Below are positions 9,439-17,398 of a stretch of DNA of 64,000 bases, piece after piece; positions within the stretch are counted from its first letter, which is position 1, and every line of letters starts with the position of its first letter. Both the position numbers and the translations under genes were made by a program. Below the pieces are notes generated by a model. That model was not told the origin of the DNA. It made no database searches and worked only from the letters and a program-made list of their open reading frames with translations. The DNA is from Erythrobacter sp. (GTDB lineage: Bacteria > Pseudomonadota > Alphaproteobacteria > Sphingomonadales > Sphingomonadaceae), in the NCBI GenBank assembly GCA_025698865.1, contig JAILWQ010000003.1, forward strand, positions 1 through 64,000. Direction: 5' to 3'.

Positions 9439-10328
9439 TCGCGTTCGCGCGGGTGGGCGTTGCGGTAGGTGTCCAGCAGGGCCGCCGCATCGACCTTGGT
9501 GTAGATCTGGGTCGAACCCAGGCTCGCATGGCCGAGCAGTTCCTGAAGACTCCTGAGATCGGTCCCTGCGCCCAGCAGATGCGTTGCGAAGCTATGCCGC
9601 AAGGCGTGCGGGGTTGCCGTGGCGGGCAGGCCGAGCGCCATTCGGGCGCGGGCGGTCGCCTTCTGAACCATGCCCTGCGACAGCGGACCGCCCTTGGCGC
9701 CGCGAAACAGAGCGCCCTCGCGCGCGATCGTCCACGGGCAGTTCGCGACATATTCCGCTACCGCGTCGCGCACGAGCGGAATGATCGGCACCACGCGCTG
9801 CTTGCCGCCCTTGCCCGTGACAGTGATGCGTTCGCCCAGCGGCAGGTCTCCGCCCGTCAATGAGAGCGCTTCGGCTATGCGCAGTCCGGCGCCGTAGAGC
9901 AGGAGCAGGACGGCCCGGTCGCGGGAGCCGATCCACGGCTCGCCCGCCTGATCCGCGACTTCCTCGGCGAGATTGCGCGCATCGTCCGGGGTCACGGGGC
10001 GGGGCAGTCCCTTCTTCAGGCGCGGCCCACGCAATCGCGGCGCCTTGCCCTCCAGACCGACCTTCTCGCGGGCGAAACCGATCAGGGCGCGCAGAGCCGA
10101 AAGCTCCCGCGCGATCGAGGCGTTGACCAGCCCCTCGGTCCGGCGGTCCGCCAGATGCGCGCGAAGATCGGCGGTGGTGAGCCGCGCAATCTCGGCCCAG
10201 TTCGATGCAGACCGGTCTTCGAGAAGGCGCTCGGCCGCGCTGCAATAGGCCCGCACGGTATGAGGCGAACGACGCCGGCCTGTCGCGAGCTGATCGTGCC
10301 ACTCTGCAAGCAGGTCGTGAACGGTCAA
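9435..10328 (-). CDS. xerC: Tyrosine recombinase XerC
   Basis: A 297-residue tyrosine recombinase that resolves chromosome dimers at dif with XerD. The N-terminal SAM-like core-binding domain (~1-90) precedes the catalytic domain, with Arg in 'GAGLRIAEAL', Lys in 'TGKGGKQRVVP', the HxxR box 'HALRHSFATHLL', and His/Tyr in 'LLGHASLGSTQIYTKV'. Length and motifs fit Xer rather than a phage integrase, and no attachment site or phage genes surround it. XerC rather than XerD is a family-level judgement. Its start overlaps the hemW stop by 4 bp. Confidence 0.9.
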   Translation of the reverse strand: MTVHDLLAEWHDQLATGRRRSPHTVRAYCSAAERLLEDRSASNWAEIARLTTADLRAHLADRRTEGLVNASIARELSALRALIGFAREKVGLEGKAPRLRGPRLKKGLPRPVTPDDARNLAEEVADQAGEPWIGSRDRAVLLLLYGAGLRIAEALSLTGGDLPLGERITVTGKGGKQRVVPIIPLVRDAVAEYVANCPWTIAREGALFRGAKGGPLSQGMVQKATARARMALGLPATATPHALRHSFATHLLGAGTDLRSLQELLGHASLGSTQIYTKVDAAALLDTYRNAHPRERD

Positions 10329-11476
10329 GCGGCCACCAGCCCATCGGCGACGATCTCGCCCAGCAACGCGTCGAGCACGGGCATTCCGGTCTCGCTGACG
10401 CCGAGCCGCTGCCCCTCGCGCCAGACCAGCCCGGCCTCCCGGTACTGCGCGATCCGTCGGTCGTCGACGAGCGCGGCAGCGTCGATGCCGAAGCGCGTTT
10501 CGAGCCGGGCAAGATCGACACCCTCGGCCAGCCGCAAGCCCATCAGCAGCGCCTCCATGGCCTGTTCCTCCGGGGTCAATGCGCGCTCCTCGGCCATCCC
10601 GTGTCCGGCCTCCGTAATCCGCGCCAGATAGTTCTCCGGCTTCCTGACACGGTTCGTGGCCATGCCGCCGCGACGCCCATGCGCGCCGGGACCGACGCCG
10701 AAATAATCCTCATACCGCCAGTAGGTGAGGTTATGTCGGCTCTCCTGACCCGGCACGGCATGGTTGCTAACCTCGTAAGCCGGACGTCCGGCAGCGCGGG
10801 TCATTTCCCGGGTCAGCGCGAAGAGGTCGGCCGCCGGATCGTCGGCAAGCGGATCGAACAACCGCCGCCGCACGTCGGTGGCGAAGCGCGTGTTCGGCTC
10901 GATCGTGAGCTGGTAAAGCGACAGATGATCGGTCCCTAGAGCCAGCGCGCGTTCCAGCTCGCTCCGCCACGCCGCCTCGTCCTGACCGGGTCGCGCATAG
11001 ATGAGGTCGATCGAGACACGCGCGAACTCCCTCTGCGCGATGTCGATGGCCTGCAACGCCTCGTTGGCATCGTGCAGTCTCCAGAGAAACCGCAGCGCCT
11101 CGTTTTCGAGCGACTGGACGCCCAGCGAGACCCGGTTCACGCCCGCGGCAGCGAGATCGGCGAAATTGGCGGCCTCGACCGAGGAGGGGTTGGCTTCGAG
11201 CGTGATCTCAATCCCGTCGGCGAAGCCGAACAGCGTGCGCGCTTCGTCCAGCAGTGCGTCGACAAGCGCCGGCGGCATAAGGCTGGGCGTCCCCCCGCCG
11301 AAGAAGATGCTTCGGAGCGGCGCAATTTCTGCGCGGTCCGCCTCATACCGCAGGTCCTGCAGGAGTGCTTTCTGCCAGGCGGCGATGTCGGTTCTCTCGC
11401 GGACATGGCTGTTGAAGTCGCAATAGGGACACTTCGCGAGACAGAACGGCCAGTGGAGGTATAAAGCTTCGGGCAT
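10325..11476 (-). CDS. hemW: Radical SAM heme chaperone HemW (HemN-like)
   Basis: A 383-residue radical SAM protein with the cluster motif CLAKCPYC near residue 12 and 'FGGGTPSLMP' behind it. The HemN-like C-terminal domain is present ('YWRYEDYFGVGPGAHGRR' and a winged-helix-like tail). HemW proteins lack coproporphyrinogen oxidase activity and instead bind and deliver heme. The CxxxCxxC spacing and absence of a HemN N-terminal extension support HemW. It is co-directional with xerC (4-bp overlap) and divergent from the CAP-domain gene. Confidence 0.9.
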   Translation of the reverse strand: MPEALYLHWPFCLAKCPYCDFNSHVRERTDIAAWQKALLQDLRYEADRAEIAPLRSIFFGGGTPSLMPPALVDALLDEARTLFGFADGIEITLEANPSSVEAANFADLAAAGVNRVSLGVQSLENEALRFLWRLHDANEALQAIDIAQREFARVSIDLIYARPGQDEAAWRSELERALALGTDHLSLYQLTIEPNTRFATDVRRRLFDPLADDPAADLFALTREMTRAAGRPAYEVSNHAVPGQESRHNLTYWRYEDYFGVGPGAHGRRGGMATNRVRKPENYLARITEAGHGMAEERALTPEEQAMEALLMGLRLAEGVDLARLETRFGIDAAALVDDRRIAQYREAGLVWREGQRLGVSETGMPVLDALLGEIVADGLVAA

Positions 11477-11523
11477 GGCGCCTTTAAGAAGATATTAAGG
11501 AAAAGTAGTAGAAACCTGAACGC

Positions 11524-12120
11524 ATGAAGCGAAGGGTCGCACAGTTCGCGCTGATTTCGAGCGCTGTCGCCAGCTTGTTTGCCACGGGGCTGGGCGCTGC
11601 CGCAAGTGCGGGCGAGCGCGATGCGCCCGTGCCGGCTCGCCATGCGCGTCTGGAAACATCGGCCCGACATACCCACTCCAACGGTTCAATCGAGCGCCGA
11701 ATTCTCGCCTCTCATAACAGCGAACGCGAACGACTGGGTCTCGCACCGCTCAAATGGAACCGCAATCTGGAGCGTGAAGCGGACGACTGGGCGCGCGAAC
11801 TGAGCCGGCGGGGCGTGCTCCAGCACGCTTCGAGCGAGGTTCGCAACGGGACGGGCGAAAATCTCTGGATGGGAACCGCGGGCGTGTGGAACGTCGACAC
11901 CATGGTTGGGATGTTTCTGGACGAGCGCCGCCATTACCGTCACGACCAGTTTCCCAACATCTCGCGGACCGGGAACTGGGCGGATGTCGGGCACTATTCG
12001 CAGATCGTCTGGCGCGACACACAGGAAGTCGGCTGCGCAATCCATACCGATCGCGGAAACGACGTTCTCGTCTGCCGGTACTGGCCGGCGGGCAATGTCT
12101 GGGGGGCGCGCGCCTACTGA
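11524..12120 (+). CDS. Secreted CAP-domain (SCP/PR-1-like) protein
   Basis: A 198-residue exported protein. A signal peptide (basic start, hydrophobic ~10-30, Ala-x-Ala-like cleavage region) leads a CAP domain with 'HNSERERLGLAPLKWNRNLE', 'GENLWMGT', 'HYSQIVWRDTQEVGC' and 'LVCRYWPAGNVWG'. The histidine and glutamate residues of the CAP cavity are present. Bacterial CAP proteins are extracytoplasmic and of uncertain biochemical role. It is monocistronic, between divergent hemW and convergent rdgB (9-bp gap). Confidence 0.9.
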   Translation: MKRRVAQFALISSAVASLFATGLGAAASAGERDAPVPARHARLETSARHTHSNGSIERRILASHNSERERLGLAPLKWNRNLEREADDWARELSRRGVLQHASSEVRNGTGENLWMGTAGVWNVDTMVGMFLDERRHYRHDQFPNISRTGNWADVGHYSQIVWRDTQEVGCAIHTDRGNDVLVCRYWPAGNVWGARAY

Positions 12121-12129
12121 GTCGCCGGG

Positions 12130-12771
12130 TCAGTCGGCGGTGCCGAACTGCTCCGCCACCAGTTTCGCGAAGGCATCGGCGCGGTGGCTGATGCGATGCT
12201 TTTCCTCGGGTGCGATCTCGGCATAGGTCCGGTCCATCCCTTCCGCGATGAAGACCGGATCGTAACCAAAGCCGAGTTCGCCGCGCGGGGGCCAGGTCAG
12301 CGTGCCGCGTGCGATGCCTTCATAGACGGCGGTCTCTCCCTCAGGCCAGCCGATTGCGAGGACGCAGTGAAAGGCGCCGCCGCGCGGGGCGTCCGGCCCC
12401 TTGGCCCGAAGCATCCCCTCGACCTTGCCCATCGCCATGAACCAGTCGCGGCCCGGCTCGCCTTCGAACCATTGCCGCTCGGCCCAGTCGGCGGTGTAGA
12501 CGCCGGGCCGGCCGTCCAGCGCATCGACCGACAGGCCGCTGTCGTCGGCGAGGGCGGGAAGGCCGGACGCCTCCGCCGAAGCGCGCGCCTTGATGAGGGC
12601 ATTCTCGACGAAACTCGTCCCGGTCTCGGCCGGCTCGGGCAGGCCGAGCGACCCGGCCGACAGGCATTTCAGCCCGTGCGGCGCGAGCAGGGCCGAGATT
12701 TCTTTCAGCTTGCCCGCATTGTGAGTGGCGATGACCAGACTGCCCGAGCCGAGCCGCCGGGTCACTTGCAC
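12130..12771 (-). CDS. rdgB: XTP/dITP pyrophosphatase (RdgB/HAM1 family)
   Basis: A 213-residue house-cleaning enzyme that hydrolyses non-canonical purine nucleoside triphosphates (XTP, ITP, dITP) to the monophosphate. Family motifs are '[12 protein letters not shown]', '[13 protein letters not shown]', '[21 protein letters not shown]' and 'GFGYDPVFI' with '[10 protein letters not shown]' near the end. The start overlaps the end of rph by 10 bases, so rph-rdgB is a coupled pair, as in many alphaproteobacteria. Confidence 0.96.
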   Translation of the reverse strand: MQVTRRLGSGSLVIATHNAGKLKEISALLAPHGLKCLSAGSLGLPEPAETGTSFVENALIKARASAEASGLPALADDSGLSVDALDGRPGVYTADWAERQWFEGEPGRDWFMAMGKVEGMLRAKGPDAPRGGAFHCVLAIGWPEGETAVYEGIARGTLTWPPRGELGFGYDPVFIAEGMDRTYAEIAPEEKHRISHRADAFAKLVAEQFGTAD

Positions 12772-13490
12772 ACGGCCTCTTCCTGTGCGGCAAAGACGCG
12801 GTCGCAGCCCATCCGCGCAAGACGCAGGAGGCGCAGCAATGCTTCCTCATCATAGGGCGCACCTTCGGCCGTGGCCTGCGCCTCGGCGATCTTGCCACCT
12901 TCGATCAGGACGAAATTGGCGTCCGCCTCGGCGTTCGAATCTTCCGGATAGTCGAGATCGAGCACCGGCGTTCCGTTGTAGATCCCGCAGGACACCGCCG
13001 CGATCCGAGCGGTGATCGGGTCTTCCTTGAGCAGACCCTGTTTCATCAGCCCGTCGACGGCCAGCCTTAGCGCCACCCAGGCGCCGGAGATCGAGGCCGT
13101 GCGCGTGCCGCCATCGGCCTGAAGCACGTCGCAATCGAGCGTGATCTGTCGCTCGCCCAGTTTCTTCAGATCGACCACGGCGCGCAGCGAGCGTCCGATC
13201 AGCCGCTGGATTTCCTGCGTCCGGCCACCCTGCTTGCCCTTGACCGCCTCGCGCATTCCGCGCGTGTGGGTAGAACGCGGAAGCATCGAATATTCGGCCG
13301 TCACCCAGCCTTCGCCCTTGCCGCGCATCCATGGCGGAATACGCTCCTCGATGCTCGCATTGCAGAGCACCCGCGTTTCGCCGAAGCTGATCAGGCAGGA
13401 TCCTTCGGCGTGGCTGGTGAAACCGGTTTCGATGGTGATGGCGCGCATTTCGTCGGGCGCGCGTCCGGAAGGTCGCATGGGATTCTCCAC
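12762..13490 (-). CDS. rph: Ribonuclease PH
   Basis: A 242-residue phosphorolytic 3'-5' exoribonuclease that trims tRNA 3' ends. The RNase PH fold is seen from '[20 protein letters not shown]', '[19 protein letters not shown]' with basic phosphate-binding residues, '[13 protein letters not shown]' and '[19 protein letters not shown]'. Length is standard (~238). ATG 13490 is the likely start; 'MRPSGR' four codons later is an alternative. It is divergent from the DUF6438 gene with an 86-bp gap that must hold both promoters. Confidence 0.96.
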   Translation of the reverse strand: MENPMRPSGRAPDEMRAITIETGFTSHAEGSCLISFGETRVLCNASIEERIPPWMRGKGEGWVTAEYSMLPRSTHTRGMREAVKGKQGGRTQEIQRLIGRSLRAVVDLKKLGERQITLDCDVLQADGGTRTASISGAWVALRLAVDGLMKQGLLKEDPITARIAAVSCGIYNGTPVLDLDYPEDSNAEADANFVLIEGGKIAEAQATAEGAPYDEEALLRLLRLARMGCDRVFAAQEEAVCK

Positions 13491-13576
13491 TGTCGCGGGG
13501 GGCGATTTCGCTGGCTTGAGGCGGACCCCTAGCGCGGCCCGGACGTATAGGCCAGACGCACACTGGAAAGGCCGTC

Positions 13577-14083
13577 ATGCAATACCGAATTCTCGCCGCT
13601 CTCGCTTTCGCTCCGCTTGCGGCATGTGCCACCGTACCGGCCCAGGATAGCGCAGCGGATCGGATCAGTTTCTCCGCCGAGCCCTGCTACGGCTTCTGCC
13701 CGGCATTCGACGTGACGGTGGGTGCCGATGGGGAGGGGCGCTACGAAGGTCGCTCGTCGGTCAAGGTCGCCGGAGCGCGGCAATTCTCCGTAACTCCGGA
13801 GGAATTCGCGGCCTTCCGCGACCGGCTCGCGCCTTATCGCCCGGCGCAGGACGTGCGCTACGATCACGAGAACTGCGATGCGCCCCTCGCCACGGACATG
13901 CCGGCTGTCAAAGTGACCTGGCACGAGGCGAACGGGCGCTCGACCACGCTTGACTGGTATATGGGCTGCGCGCAGCCCGGCATCGCCGAGAACCGCGAAA
14001 CGATCTACGGCGCATGGCGCGAGCTGCCGCTCGACGAGCTGGTCGGTGTCGACAGCGAGAGGCAAGGATATGCGCGCCCCTGA
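13577..14083 (+). CDS. DUF6438-type lipoprotein of unknown function
   Basis: A 168-residue lipoprotein: signal peptide ending at the lipobox LAAC (Cys about residue 17), followed by a ~130-residue domain with 'CYGFCPAFDVTV', the CYGxCP signature of DUF6438. Two further cysteines ('HENCDAP', 'YMGCAQP') are spaced so that periplasmic disulfides are plausible. No enzymatic motif is evident. It lies 36 bp before hrcA on the same strand and may share its transcript. Confidence 0.8.
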   Translation: MQYRILAALAFAPLAACATVPAQDSAADRISFSAEPCYGFCPAFDVTVGADGEGRYEGRSSVKVAGARQFSVTPEEFAAFRDRLAPYRPAQDVRYDHENCDAPLATDMPAVKVTWHEANGRSTTLDWYMGCAQPGIAENRETIYGAWRELPLDELVGVDSERQGYARP

Positions 14084-14119
14084 TTGCGCGTCCGGCGCCG
14101 CGCCTTCATAGAACTATCC

Positions 14120-15181
14120 ATGTCGTCGACCCCGCCGATCACCGAAATGACCGACCGCGCCCGGGCGATCTTTCGCCTCGTCGTGGAAGGATACATCGAG
14201 AGCGGGCAGCCGGTCGGATCCAAGACACTGGCGGGCGGGTCGGGGCTGAACCTCTCGCCCGCCTCGATCCGGTCGGTGCTCGCCGAGCTGGAACAGCGCG
14301 GCCTCCTCGCCGCGCCGCATACCAGCGCCGGGCGTATGCCGACTGACAGCGGCCTGCGCCTGTTCGTGGACGCGATGATGCAGGTCGCCGAGCCGACCGA
14401 TCACGAACGCGCCGCGATCCGCCAGCGGCTCGACGAGAAGGGGCCGATCGAACAGGCGTTGGAAGAGACGAGCGCGCTTCTCTCCGATCTGTCCGGAGCG
14501 GCCGGGATGGTTATGGTCCCGGCGCGCGAACCGTTGCTGGCGCAGGTGAGCCTGACCCCGCTCGACGCCAACAGGGTGCTCGCGGTGCTGGTGGCGGAGG
14601 ACGGACAGGTCGAGAACCGCATCCTCGCTCTGCCGGTCGAGGCGATGGGTACCTCGCTCGAACAGGCCAGCAATTATCTCACGGCACGGGCACGCGGGCG
14701 CACGCTTGCCGAAGCGGCGCGCAGCGTGGCGGCCGAGATCGCCAGCGAACGCAGCGCGCTCGACGAGGCGAGCCGCGATCTGGTCGCGCGCGGCATCGCG
14801 ACCTGGACCGAGGATTCCGCCAAGCGCCCGGTCCTTATCGTTCGGGGACAGGCCAAGCTGCTCGACGAGATGGCGCTGGGCGATATCGAGCGGGTCCGTT
14901 CGCTGCTCGACGATCTCGAATCCAAGCAGTCGGTCGCTTCGCTGCTAGAACGCGCACGGGAGGCCGAAGCGACGCGCATCTTCATCGGCAGCGAGAACCG
15001 CCTGTTCTCCCTGTCGGGATCGTCGGTCATCGCCGCACCCTATCGCGACCGCGAGGGCAGGGTGGTCGGCGTGCTCGGTGTCATCGGACCGACCCGGTTG
15101 AATTACGCGCGGGTCGTCCCCATGGTGGACTTCACCGCCCGCCAGCTGGGCAAACGTATCGGACAAATGGAACAATCGTGA
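14120..15181 (+). CDS. hrcA: Heat-inducible transcription repressor HrcA
   Basis: A 353-residue regulator with an N-terminal winged helix-turn-helix ('ESGQPVGSKTLAGGSGLNLS', 'ASIRSVLAELEQRGLL', 'PHTSAGRMPTD') and a dimerisation/GAF-like region. HrcA represses class I heat-shock genes by binding the CIRCE inverted repeat. I found no intact CIRCE upstream of hrcA, grpE, dnaK or dnaJ here, so its targets (commonly groES-groEL in alphaproteobacteria) are probably elsewhere. The ATG at 14120 is preferred over in-frame codons from 14084. The stop overlaps the grpE GTG by 4 bp. Confidence 0.95.
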   Translation: MSSTPPITEMTDRARAIFRLVVEGYIESGQPVGSKTLAGGSGLNLSPASIRSVLAELEQRGLLAAPHTSAGRMPTDSGLRLFVDAMMQVAEPTDHERAAIRQRLDEKGPIEQALEETSALLSDLSGAAGMVMVPAREPLLAQVSLTPLDANRVLAVLVAEDGQVENRILALPVEAMGTSLEQASNYLTARARGRTLAEAARSVAAEIASERSALDEASRDLVARGIATWTEDSAKRPVLIVRGQAKLLDEMALGDIERVRSLLDDLESKQSVASLLERAREAEATRIFIGSENRLFSLSGSSVIAAPYRDREGRVVGVLGVIGPTRLNYARVVPMVDFTARQLGKRIGQMEQS

Positions 15182-15762
15182 TCGACGCAAACGAACAACC
15201 GCGGGACGAAGCGGTCGAGAAGGAACTGGACGGCGTGCCCGAGGAAATGCTGTCCGACGAGGATGGCGAAGAGGCGGCGGACGGCGCGCTCGACGATGCG
15301 CTTTCCGCGCTGCGGGGCGACCTTGAGACGGCCAAGCAGGACGTGCTCTATGCCCGCGCCGAGACCCAGAACGTCCGTCGCCGGATGGAAAAGGACGTGC
15401 AGGATGCACGCAATTATGCCGCGACCGGCTTTGCCCGCGACATCCTGAGCGTGGCCGACAATCTTACGCGCGCAGTCGATTCCGTGCCGGCCGATCTGCG
15501 TGGAGACGAGAAGCTGAAAGGTTTCATCGCCGGGATCGAGGCGACGCAGCGCCAGCTCGACAAGGTGTTCGGGCAGCACGGCATCACCCGGATCGCGGCC
15601 AAGGGCATGCCGCTCGATCCCAATCAGCATCAGGCGATGCTCGAAATCCCAACGGGCGAGCACGAGCCCGGCACCGTGGTCCAGGAAATGCAGGCGGGTT
15701 ACATGATCAAGGACCGGCTGCTGCGTCCCGCCATGGTCGGCGTGGCGAAGAAGCCAGACTGA
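15178..15762 (+). CDS. grpE: Nucleotide exchange factor GrpE
   Basis: A 194-residue co-chaperone that releases ADP from DnaK. It has an acidic, disordered N-terminus, a long coiled coil (~40-100) and the C-terminal wing with 'GMPLDPNQHQAMLEIPT' and 'VVQEMQAGYMIKDRLLRPAMVGV', all typical. Starts at GTG 15178, overlapping the hrcA stop (GTGA), so translation is likely coupled. Its partners dnaK-dnaJ lie 1.6 kb downstream on the same strand, separated by four genes or sites. Confidence 0.96.
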   Translation: MIDANEQPRDEAVEKELDGVPEEMLSDEDGEEAADGALDDALSALRGDLETAKQDVLYARAETQNVRRRMEKDVQDARNYAATGFARDILSVADNLTRAVDSVPADLRGDEKLKGFIAGIEATQRQLDKVFGQHGITRIAAKGMPLDPNQHQAMLEIPTGEHEPGTVVQEMQAGYMIKDRLLRPAMVGVAKKPD

Positions 15763-15780
15763 CGCGAAGGGCGACAGCCG

Positions 15781-15805
15781 GGAACATCGCCAACCTCCGT
15801 GTGTA
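15781..15805 (+). promoter_or_regulatory. Possible EcfG-type general stress promoter
   Basis: GGAAC at 15781-15785 is followed after 17 bases by GTA at 15803-15805. The alphaproteobacterial EcfG consensus is GGAAC, 16-17 bases, GTT, so the -35 matches and the -10 has one mismatch. It sits ~30 bp before the glycine-zipper lipoprotein gene, a plausible target class. Weak evidence. Confidence 0.3.
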
Positions 15806-15836
15806 GTCCTCGCATCAGGGACGTTAACGGAGAACA

Positions 15837-16130
15837 ATGATGAAGACCAAGCTGCTGCTCGCCCCCGCCCTTGCCATGTCGACGCTGGGACTCGGTGCCT
15901 GCGCCGAGAACTATGCTGTGGAAGGTGCGGGTCTCGGTGCAGCTGCGGGTGCTGGCCTTGCCGCGCTGACTGGAGGCGATTTTGAAACCTACGCGCTGGC
16001 GGGCGCCGCTATCGGCGGCGTCGTGGGTTATGCGAATGACAAGAACGACCGCTGCGACGGCTATTACGACAATGGCCGTTACGTCGATGACGACTGCCGC
16101 GACGACGATCGCTATTCGCGCTACTTCTAA
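15837..16130 (+). CDS. Glycine-zipper small lipoprotein
   Basis: A 97-residue protein with a signal peptide and a lipobox-like 'LGAC' near residue 20. A glycine-zipper hydrophobic segment follows ('GAGLGAAAGAGLAALTGG', 'GAAIGGVVGYAND'), then an Asp/Tyr-rich C-terminus. This layout is shared by OsmB/YMGG-like envelope proteins whose function is not known. GGAG lies 7-10 bases before the ATG at 15837; ATG at 15840 is equally possible. It is a single-gene unit ended by the terminator at 16151. Confidence 0.75.
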   Translation: MMKTKLLLAPALAMSTLGLGACAENYAVEGAGLGAAAGAGLAALTGGDFETYALAGAAIGGVVGYANDKNDRCDGYYDNGRYVDDDCRDDDRYSRYF

Positions 16131-16150
16131 ACTGCGCTGACAGAAAATGG

Positions 16151-16182
16151 GGGCGGCTGCGTTCGGCGCGGCCGCCCTTTTT
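16151..16182 (+). terminator. Intrinsic terminator after glycine-zipper gene
   Basis: An 11-base left arm (16151-16161) pairs with 16167-16177 around a TTCGG loop, with one G-U pair, and is followed directly by five T (16178-16182). This is a strong rho-independent terminator 20 bp after the lipoprotein stop. Confidence 0.92.
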
Positions 16183-16219
16183 AATCCTCTATGGCAGGTG
16201 GCTTCCTCCGCTGGCCGCG

Positions 16220-16741
16220 TCAGCCCTTCGTGCCCGGAAACCGCACCAGCAGGTCGTAGGCCGCAACCTCCGGCGCGCCCGCCAGCCTGATGCCGTTGCG
16301 GAGCCAGAAGGCGTGCTTCACGATTTCGGCCTGCTGTTCGATCCCATAGCGATCCAGCGGCCAGCCCGGCTTGAGACTGTAGTCGTAACGCGCCCACGGC
16401 CGGCGATGGAGCACCAGATACCATTCGCCCTTTGTCTGGGTCTGCCAGACATGCGTGAGTTCGTGGATCAGCAGTCCCTGCCGGATGGTGCTCTCACGCG
16501 CGAAATCGTCGCAGTACGTCTCGCCGCCCGGGTGGAAATGCAGGTGGCCGCGTGGAGCCATCGTGACTGTCTTCGGCTGGAAGAAAGCCCATTTCCTCCG
16601 CCGCAGGGTTACCTTCGAATAATCGATCGCCGTCCCGAACACCGTCCGGGCGAGCGCGATCTCGCCGACCGTCATCGCCCGCTCCCCGCCGACGGGGCAG
16701 GGAGGGGGCGGATCGTCTTCGGCGGCGAGGTCTGCGCTCAA
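16220..16741 (-). CDS. Putative metallopeptidase-like protein (vgr-related family)
   Basis: A 173-residue protein without signal peptide or membrane helix. 'LLIHELTHVWQTQTKG' contains an HExxH-type zinc-binding motif (HELTH) in an otherwise short basic/aromatic domain ('RRRKWAFFQP', 'LHFHPGGETYCDDFA'). Database entries often call such proteins 'vgr related', but nothing here indicates a type VI secretion role. Proteolysis is only inferred from the HELTH motif. The start could be ATG 16741 or the internal ATG 22 codons later, before 'TVGEIALARTVFG'. It follows the copper chaperone gene by 7 bp. Confidence 0.7.
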   Translation of the reverse strand: MSADLAAEDDPPPPCPVGGERAMTVGEIALARTVFGTAIDYSKVTLRRRKWAFFQPKTVTMAPRGHLHFHPGGETYCDDFARESTIRQGLLIHELTHVWQTQTKGEWYLVLHRRPWARYDYSLKPGWPLDRYGIEQQAEIVKHAFWLRNGIRLAGAPEVAAYDLLVRFPGTKG

Positions 16742-16748
16742 GGAAGGA

Positions 16749-17231
16749 TCAGCGCTCTTCGCCCGCGGCCATCACCGGCACTTCGAAGCTCTGCTTGTCG
16801 CCGCCCGCGATAGTGAAGGTGACCTCCGTCCGGCCGCCCGGCTGAAGCTCCGGCGAGACGTCGAAGGCCATCACGTGCTTGCCGCCCGGCGCGAAGCTGA
16901 CCTTGTCGCCCGGCTGGAGCATCAGCGGCGGCATTTCCGCCATTGTCATCTCGAAATCGTATTCCATCATGTCATGCATTTCGGCGCGGCCCGCCTGCGC
17001 GACATCGACCCGGCGGATCGCGATGTTGCGATCGCCGTCATAGGCCATGTCCATGTAGATCGCCGCCGGATTGCCTGCGACGGGCGCCAGCATCATGCGC
17101 GGATTGCTGATCGTCAGGCCCGCGATCCCCTCTTCGGCAGCGACCGGCGCGTCCTCGCTTCCGCCCGAACAGGCAGCGAGCGAAAGGCTCGAGATCGCGA
17201 GAGCCGCGGCGATGGAAAAATGCTTCGTCAT
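16749..17231 (-). CDS. PCu(A)C-family periplasmic copper chaperone
   Basis: A 160-residue lipoprotein (lipobox LAAC after a clear signal peptide) with a DUF461/PCu(A)C cupredoxin-like domain. Met- and His-rich copper ligands are visible in 'EMHDMMEYDFEMTMAEM' and the terminal 'GGKHVMAFDV' (H-x-M). These proteins deliver Cu(I) to cytochrome oxidase CuA or take part in copper handling. ATG 17231 is chosen because the signal peptide starts there and a GAGGGG site lies upstream; the in-frame region before it is not protein-like. No Sco or Cox gene is adjacent. Confidence 0.87.
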   Translation of the reverse strand: MTKHFSIAAALAISSLSLAACSGGSEDAPVAAEEGIAGLTISNPRMMLAPVAGNPAAIYMDMAYDGDRNIAIRRVDVAQAGRAEMHDMMEYDFEMTMAEMPPLMLQPGDKVSFAPGGKHVMAFDVSPELQPGGRTEVTFTIAGGDKQSFEVPVMAAGEER

Positions 17232-17281
17232 GGTGGTCTGCCCCTCTCTGGTCCGTGCCGATTTTCTAGCGGCGCGTTTCC

Positions 17282-17309
17282 CTTGTGCCAAGGAATTGCG
17301 CTCCTATAT
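17282..17309 (+). promoter_or_regulatory. RpoH (sigma-32)-type heat-shock promoter of dnaK
   Basis: CTTG at 17282-17285, then 17 bases, then CCTATAT at 17303-17309. This matches the alphaproteobacterial RpoH consensus CTTG-N16-18-CYTAT-T. It lies ~90 bp upstream of the dnaK ATG and inside the otherwise non-coding space after the divergent copper chaperone start. Confidence 0.8.
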
Positions 17310-17398
17310 CCCCTGCGTCAACCGAGCCGCCGACCGGTCTCGCCCCTTGCGGGAGACCCAGTGTGCGGCGTCCAACGAACTGAAATGATGGGGAAACC